This document shows, piece after piece, positions 5,339 to 9,480 of a stretch of 9,480 nucleotides of DNA. Position 1 is the stretch's first letter. Each line of letters starts with the position of its first letter. The position numbers and the translations under genes are program-made. The notes below the pieces were generated by a model. That model worked only from the letters and a program-made list of their open reading frames with translations, did not search any database and was not told the DNA's origin. This stretch comes from an uncultured Blautia sp. (lineage in GTDB: Bacteria; Bacillota; Clostridia; Lachnospirales; Lachnospiraceae), in contig CAKRRX010000101.1 of assembly GCA_934394595.1 (NCBI GenBank), positions 1-9,480 on the forward strand, given 5' to 3'.

Positions 5339-6466
5339 TCAGAATAAACTTTCCAGAATCATCGCAATCATCACTGCTGCGACAAACATCACCATATACA
5401 GCAAAATATCACCGACGATGCGAAGCGATTTCGCAGGATGATTCATCAATGGAATCTTCCGGCGGACACCCCGGTAGTCGCCGATCAGAAAAATACTTGC
5501 CATCTGCGAACTCCACAGGCAGATTCGGTTTATATATTGAATGGCCGTATTTGCCGTTGTTCCGTCCGTATTCTGAAAGTTTATGGAATAGCAGAACCAT
5601 GCGACCAACAGATATCCCAGACCTGCCAGAAGCATTTTCCAGAAATTACCGGAGCGAAATCCAGGAGGTGCCCAGGACATATTGTGATTTTTCGTGACAT
5701 GGTTTGATGCTGCCACAAAAATTTCCTGCTGCCCCGAAGGTTTTTGTCCACTTGCATTTTCCAGCGCACGCAGCAGTTCTGTGACATTCTGATACCGTTC
5801 TTCCGGATTCATAGCAGTACAACGCGAAATAATCTTTCCCATCTGCCCGGCTGCTTTTTCTTCTATCGGAAATTTGCCTGTCAGAAGATAATTAAACAGC
5901 ACACCCAGTCCGTAAATATCCGTCCTCGCATCAGTCTGTGAAAATCCAAACTGTTCCGGTGCTGCATATCCTTCCGTTCCCATCATCACCGTATCTCTGT
6001 GTTTTCCCGGCTGGTAGTGACGGGCGATGTTAAAATCAACCAGCTTGATCCTGTGGTCAGCGGTAAGCATGACATTTTCCGCTTTCAGATCCCGGCAGAT
6101 AATCGGCGGATCAGCTTCATGGAGTGGCAGTAATGCCAGACACAGATCCCGGATGATTCCGGCAGCTTCCGTCTCGGAAAATTTCATACCGCATTCCAGA
6201 CATTCTTCCAGATTTTTCCCGGTCTCATATTCTTCGATGATAAGCAGACGATTCTCGTCCAATCGAATACATTCATAAATTGCCGGAAGATAAGGATTTG
6301 TATGTTCTTTCAGAAAAACATACACAGAATACAATTCCGAAGAGATCACTTTCTGTACTCCGATAAGACCTGTCTGTTGATCTCTTACCAGGTCAATGGA
6401 TTTATCCTCTCTCAATGCTCCCAGATGCTGATACTGCGATAAACGATATTCTTCTGCCCGTGTCAT
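5339..6466 (-). CDS. Membrane-anchored Ser/Thr protein kinase
   Basis: A 375-aa protein with an N-terminal Hanks-type kinase domain (about 10-240) and a C-terminal membrane region. The ATP-binding Lys is Lys39 (GVQKV). The catalytic loop reads CRDLKAEN (124-131), with Asp126 and Asn131. The metal-binding motif is DFN (144-146). The activation/P+1 segment is GTEGYAAPEQFG with APE at 169-171. HRD is therefore CRD, DFG is DFN, and the Gly-rich loop keeps only its first Gly (LGALRED), but the core catalytic residues remain, so activity is plausible. Hydrophobic segments near 276-294, 315-328 and 350-372 suggest three membrane passes with almost no external sensor domain and no PASTA repeats. GGGGGAG lies 4 nt before ATG 6464-6466. 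It is divergent from the HTH gene and shares a symmetric promoter with it. Substrates are unknown; the HTH and zinc-ribbon proteins are the obvious candidates by position. Confidence 0.88.
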   Translation of the reverse strand: MTRAEEYRLSQYQHLGALREDKSIDLVRDQQTGLIGVQKVISSELYSVYVFLKEHTNPYLPAIYECIRLDENRLLIIEEYETGKNLEECLECGMKFSETEAAGIIRDLCLALLPLHEADPPIICRDLKAENVMLTADHRIKLVDFNIARHYQPGKHRDTVMMGTEGYAAPEQFGFSQTDARTDIYGLGVLFNYLLTGKFPIEEKAAGQMGKIISRCTAMNPEERYQNVTELLRALENASGQKPSGQQEIFVAASNHVTKNHNMSWAPPGFRSGNFWKMLLAGLGYLLVAWFCYSINFQNTDGTTANTAIQYINRICLWSSQMASIFLIGDYRGVRRKIPLMNHPAKSLRIVGDILLYMVMFVAAVMIAMILESLF

Positions 6467-6479
6467 AAAACTCCCCCTC

Positions 6480-6527
6480 TTGCATTCATACAGGAAAAAT
6501 TATATAATACCCTCACTTATAATGCAA
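6480..6527. promoter_or_regulatory. Symmetric bidirectional promoter between kinase and HTH genes
   Basis: On the plus strand, TTGCAT (6480-6485), 17 bp, TATAAT (6503-6508). On the minus strand, TTGCAT (6522-6527), 17 bp, TATAAT (6499-6504). The two -10 boxes overlap in the palindrome ATTATATAAT (6499-6508), and the outer TTGCATT/AATGCAA arms share exactly the same centre (6503.5). RNA polymerase could bind in one orientation at a time. Leaders would be about 25-30 nt on both sides. The TTGCATT arms could also be an operator for the HTH protein. Confidence 0.75.
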
Positions 6528-6542
6528 GGAGCTGCCAAATTT

Positions 6543-6995
6543 ATGAAACCATCTGAAAAATCAAAAAATACCAATGAACTGATGCAGATTCTTTCTTCTG
6601 CAAAAACGCCCGAGGAATTACAGGCTTATACGGAAACGTTGAAACAGGAACATATCAGCTGCTCTTTTACTGATTTTATCTCCGAAAAGCTCCGGGAACG
6701 GGAGCTGTCTGCCGCCGACCTGATCCGCAACTCTATGATCCAGCGAAATTACGGTTATCAGCTTCTCAACGGAACCCGAACACCTTCCAGAGATAAGGTT
6801 CTGGCTTTTTGTCTTGCGCTTGGACTCGATCTGACGGATACCCAGCGTGCATTAAACTGTGCCGCAACCGGTCAGCTCTATCCCAAAAACAAAAGAGATT
6901 CTGTTCTGATCTTTGCGATTGAAAAGAATCTCTCTGTTATGGAAACAAATGATCTGTTATACGATATGGAAGAACCACCGTTAAAAGTGCTCTGA
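6543..6995 (+). CDS. Small HTH (Xre-like) regulator divergent from the kinase
   Basis: A 150-aa cytoplasmic protein. Residues 1-40 are polar and helical. About 42-105 look like a Xre/lambda-repressor-type helix-turn-helix (FISEKLRERELSAADLIRNS, then YGYQLLNGTRTPSRDKVLAF with the recognition-helix-like 'YQLLNGTRTPSRDKVL', then LALGLDLTDTQRAL). The C-terminal part (105-150) is shorter and unassigned. It probably binds DNA and regulates nearby genes, perhaps including its own promoter; that is inference. Proteins of this kind next to Ser/Thr kinase genes are, to my knowledge, frequent in Lachnospiraceae. AAGGAG (6526-6531) lies 11 nt before ATG 6543-6545. In-frame upstream ATGs (6480 region, 6522) are inside the promoter and not used. 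It converges with the MATE remnant, leaving only 4 nt between the stop codons. Confidence 0.75.
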   Translation: MKPSEKSKNTNELMQILSSAKTPEELQAYTETLKQEHISCSFTDFISEKLRERELSAADLIRNSMIQRNYGYQLLNGTRTPSRDKVLAFCLALGLDLTDTQRALNCAATGQLYPKNKRDSVLIFAIEKNLSVMETNDLLYDMEEPPLKVL

Positions 6996-6999
6996 TCTC

Positions 7000-8103
7000 T
7001 TATCGTTTCATGTATCGCTTATTCACATACACCATTCCTGCCAGACACAGCACCAGCTGCAAGATGGATGACATCGGTGTGGCAAGGCCAATGTGGAACA
7101 GGGACGGATTCGGCTGGATACTCATAAAATAGGATACCGGTACACGGACACAGAAAGCGCCGAGGATTCCCTGGATCATAACAAATCTTGTCATGCCGAT
7201 ACCATTGTAGAAACCGATATAACAGAAGAATACCGCCGTAAAAATACAGTCAATCGCATATGCTTTCAGATAATCTGCCGCTGCCAGAATGACCTCCGAA
7301 TCGGAAGAAAAGATACCGGCGAGCAGATCTCCGTGGAAGAAGGATAAAAAGAACATTCCCACACCGATCGCGAGGGATACCAGTGCTCCATAATGGAGTG
7401 CTTTCTTTGCACGGATCATTTCTCCGGCTCCGTAATTTTGTGCCACAAACGCCGAGATGGACTGCATAAATGCAGACGAGATCAGCATAATAAATGCACA
7501 TACCTTTTCTGCCACACCGACGCCTGCCGATGCAACTACACCCATAGAATTGACAATGGCAAGAATAATCAGAAAGGAAATTCCCACCAGAATATCCTGC
7601 AGTGCAATCGGTGCTCCCAGTCCTGCCATTTTTTTCAACAGATCTTTACGGATACGGATATCTTTCCGGCTCATCGTAAACGGCAGTTCCTTTTTCCGGA
7701 TAAAGAACCAGGAAACTACCACACTGATGATCTGTGCAAATACCGTGGCAAATGCAGCACCTGCCGTTCCCATATGAAATCCCGCGCAAAGCAGCAAGTC
7801 CCCGAGAATATTACAAACACAGGCGATAGCCACGGTCAGCAGAGGCGTCCGGGAGTCACCAAGTCCGCGGAATACACATCCAATCAGATTATATGTAATA
7901 ATAACCAGCATACCCGCGCCACAGATCCGTACATACGATACGGTTTTATCAAAAGCTTCTGCCGGAGCATTCATGATGCTGCTCACCTGCGGTGCAAACA
8001 CTACCAGGATAACGGTCATGAACACCGCGATCACAGTGAACAGGATGATGGCGGTTCCGATGGTCTTTCCAAAGTCAAGAACCAGATACCACCAAAGGCA
8101 CAA
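7000..8103 (-). pseudogene. MATE-family efflux pump lacking its N-terminus
   Basis: The 367-codon frame is MATE-like: 'FRGLGDSRTPLL' (78-89), 'NILGDLLLCAG' (98-108), 'APIALQDILVG' (164-174) and the second-half motif 'AQNYGAGEMIRAKKAL' (221-236). MATE pumps export drugs or metabolites by Na+ or H+ antiport and usually have about 450 residues and 12 TM helices. Recognisable homology begins at residues 10-16 (DFGKTIG), the place that normally follows the first-half QYxGAG motif. TM1, TM2 and that motif are therefore missing, roughly 70-90 residues. The only start at the 5' end is a TTG (8101-8103) with GGAG 3 nt upstream, both inside the deaminase gene. The first nine residues (MCLWWYLVL) come from the deaminase 3' end in another frame. 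The remainder is open to a normal C-terminus, suggesting a recent deletion. A functional shortened pump is unlikely. Confidence 0.7.
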
Positions 8104-9480
8104 TCTCTCCTTTTTTTACATCGATCAGCCCATGATCCGTGAGTTTCAATGCCGGGCTTACCGGAAGTCCGAGCGTTCCTACAGACATGATTGGATTATG
8201 ATGTTCATATCCCAGATTGATCAGACTTTCCCGCACTTCTTTCAGCGCGTTTCCGGTTGCTTCAATGGATGCCTCCGAAAGAATTCCACAGACAGGTAAT
8301 GCAAGTTCCGCGAGAATCTGCCCATCTTTTACTGTAAGAAAACCGCCCTGTAATTCCCCGATTCTCTGTACGGCACACAACATATCTTTCGGATCACTTC
8401 CCGCAACAAACAGATTGTGATGATCATGAAAAAATGTAGTTGCTACGGTTCCCTCTCTCAGACACGAACCGGTCAGAAATCCATAGCCGATATTTCCATT
8501 TTTTCCATGCCGCTCCAGTACCATCGCCAGCAGACATCCTCTTTCCTGCCAGCAGATCTTGTGCTCTTTTACCTGCATGGTTATCAGTTTTTCCGTGGTC
8601 TGGGTGCGATCCGGATGTACTTCCATCGCACGGACCGTTACTTCCCCTTCTTCGAACGGAACTTTAACATCAAAATCCGAAAGTGTTACTTCCGGAAGGG
8701 AAACACTGTGATAAAAATCTTCCGGGAATGCATACGGTTCTACGGGGAATGTCTGTCTGTCCTCTTTTTTATAGATAGCAATTCCATTTTTAAACACCGT
8801 TTCAGGCTCCAGTAATTTTGCCGGATCCTTCAGAAGGATAAAATCTGCCAGTTTTCCCGGAGCGATCACTCCCCGATCATAAAAATGCATTCTCTGGCAC
8901 GGTGTATAGGTCGCACAGTAAATCGCCTGCTCTTTCGGAAATCCCATCTCGATCGCCTTTTGTACTACGGCATTCAGATGCCCCTGTTCATATAAAACAT
9001 CTGCCATCGTATCATCTGTCACAAAAGAACAATATTCAAATAAATGATTTTCACAGATATACGATAACACTTCCGGGTTCAACATCTTATCCTGGATCTC
9101 AAAGAACATTCCATTTTCGATTCGCTGTTTTACCTCTTCCAATGTATGTTCTGTATGATCTCCATTAATGCCAAGATACAGGAATTTTGCAAGATCCAGA
9201 TCCACCAGAGACGGACAATGCCCTTCAATCACATATCCCGGATGCTCCTGCCGCAGATAATCCAGAAATTTTGTGATTTCCAGATGATTTTCCCGAATAA
9301 TTTCCCGGTAATTCATAATCTCGCCAACACAGACCACATCTTTTTCACCAAGCAGATGCTTCATCGCCTCAAAATCAATCACACCGCCGGTGGTTTCCAG
9401 TTTTTCACTGGTCGATGGCACGCTGCTCGGAATCCCGTAGAAAATATCAATGGGTGCATCTTTTGCCGCAGATATCATCT
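8075..9480 (-). CDS. ade: Adenine deaminase family protein (5' end outside the window)
   Basis: The last 467 or more codons of an adenine deaminase, the amidohydrolase that turns adenine into hypoxanthine and ammonia in purine salvage. Counting from the Met at 9478, recognisable family blocks are FYGIPSSVPST (13-23), the metal-ligand block GEIMNY (52-57), EGHCPS with His87, FVTDD (152-156) with the likely catalytic Asp, APGKLADFILL (206-216), GNIGYGFLTG (328-337), HDHHN (351-355) and ELALPVCGILS (391-401). Bacterial Ade proteins are about 570-600 aa, so about 100-130 residues, including the first metal-binding His motif, lie beyond the right edge. Differences from the common pattern are GDHTEHT for SDHExTT and HDHHN for HDSHN, so a diverged paralogue is possible. 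The end, VPLVVSGS, is close to the family's usual end, but its last few codons appear to come from the MATE junction. Confidence 0.85.
   Translation of the reverse strand, partial: MISAAKDAPIDIFYGIPSSVPSTSEKLETTGGVIDFEAMKHLLGEKDVVCVGEIMNYREIIRENHLEITKFLDYLRQEHPGYVIEGHCPSLVDLDLAKFLYLGINGDHTEHTLEEVKQRIENGMFFEIQDKMLNPEVLSYICENHLFEYCSFVTDDTMADVLYEQGHLNAVVQKAIEMGFPKEQAIYCATYTPCQRMHFYDRGVIAPGKLADFILLKDPAKLLEPETVFKNGIAIYKKEDRQTFPVEPYAFPEDFYHSVSLPEVTLSDFDVKVPFEEGEVTVRAMEVHPDRTQTTEKLITMQVKEHKICWQERGCLLAMVLERHGKNGNIGYGFLTGSCLREGTVATTFFHDHHNLFVAGSDPKDMLCAVQRIGELQGGFLTVKDGQILAELALPVCGILSEASIEATGNALKEVRESLINLGYEHHNPIMSVGTLGLPVSPALKLTDHGLIDVKKGEIVPLVVSGS

Noticed and set aside
6480..6542. In-frame 21-residue N-terminal extension of the HTH protein
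   Set aside because: It covers the promoter itself; AAGGAG at 6526-6531 supports the start at 6543.
7393..8142. 249-codon open frame on the plus strand opposite the MATE gene
   Set aside because: Its composition (many His, Cys, Asn, Arg) is that of an antisense shadow; the minus-strand frame has clear MATE homology.
1..9480. CRISPR arrays, tRNA or rRNA genes, insertion sequences, phage genes
   Set aside because: No regularly spaced repeats, no cloverleaf or rRNA stretches and no transposase or phage-like proteins were seen on either strand.

Overview
The window looks like a piece of a low-GC Firmicutes chromosome, most likely Lachnospiraceae (gut Clostridia). The reasons are strong AGGAG-type ribosome binding sites, moderate AT bias, a short peptide-deformylase variant, a CD3324-type small HTH protein, a zinc-ribbon/DUF4352 membrane protein, and a membrane-anchored Ser/Thr kinase beside a small HTH regulator. 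This assignment is inference from family resemblance; no search was run. All genes except the HTH gene at 6543-6995 lie on the minus strand.

Layout, left to right. 1-218: the 5' end of a peptide deformylase gene, with a promoter and a structured leader. 323-583: a CD3324-family small DNA-binding protein, preceded by a leader of about 190 nt that contains a possible 33-codon ORF and a long imperfect hairpin. 816-4322: a two-gene operon of full-length ABC exporter half-transporters (580 and 583 aa), probably forming a heterodimer of the peptide/lanthipeptide-exporter type. Its promoter sits inside a perfect 17-bp inverted repeat (4453-4500) that looks like a double operator. 4526-5185: a zinc-ribbon, single-TM, DUF4352-like protein. 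5339-6466: a Ser/Thr protein kinase with a C-terminal membrane domain, closed by an intrinsic terminator. 6543-6995: a divergent small HTH protein. The kinase and HTH genes share a fully symmetric, mutually overlapping bidirectional promoter (6480-6527). 7000-8103: a MATE-family efflux pump that has lost its N-terminus. 8075-9480: an adenine deaminase, partial at the window edge, whose 3' end runs directly into the truncated MATE gene. This is best explained by a deletion or a misassembly.

How the genes may work together. The kinase, the HTH protein and the zinc-ribbon/DUF4352 protein form a plausible envelope-signalling neighbourhood: a membrane kinase, a regulator tied to it by one symmetric promoter, and a membrane-tethered extracellular domain. 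The ABC pair appears to be a repressor-controlled exporter, but its regulator is not in the window. The most distinctive signals are in the regulatory DNA: the symmetric promoter, the promoter-embracing double operator, and the leader ORF plus hairpin before the CD3324 gene. No tRNA, rRNA, CRISPR array or insertion sequence was recognised.
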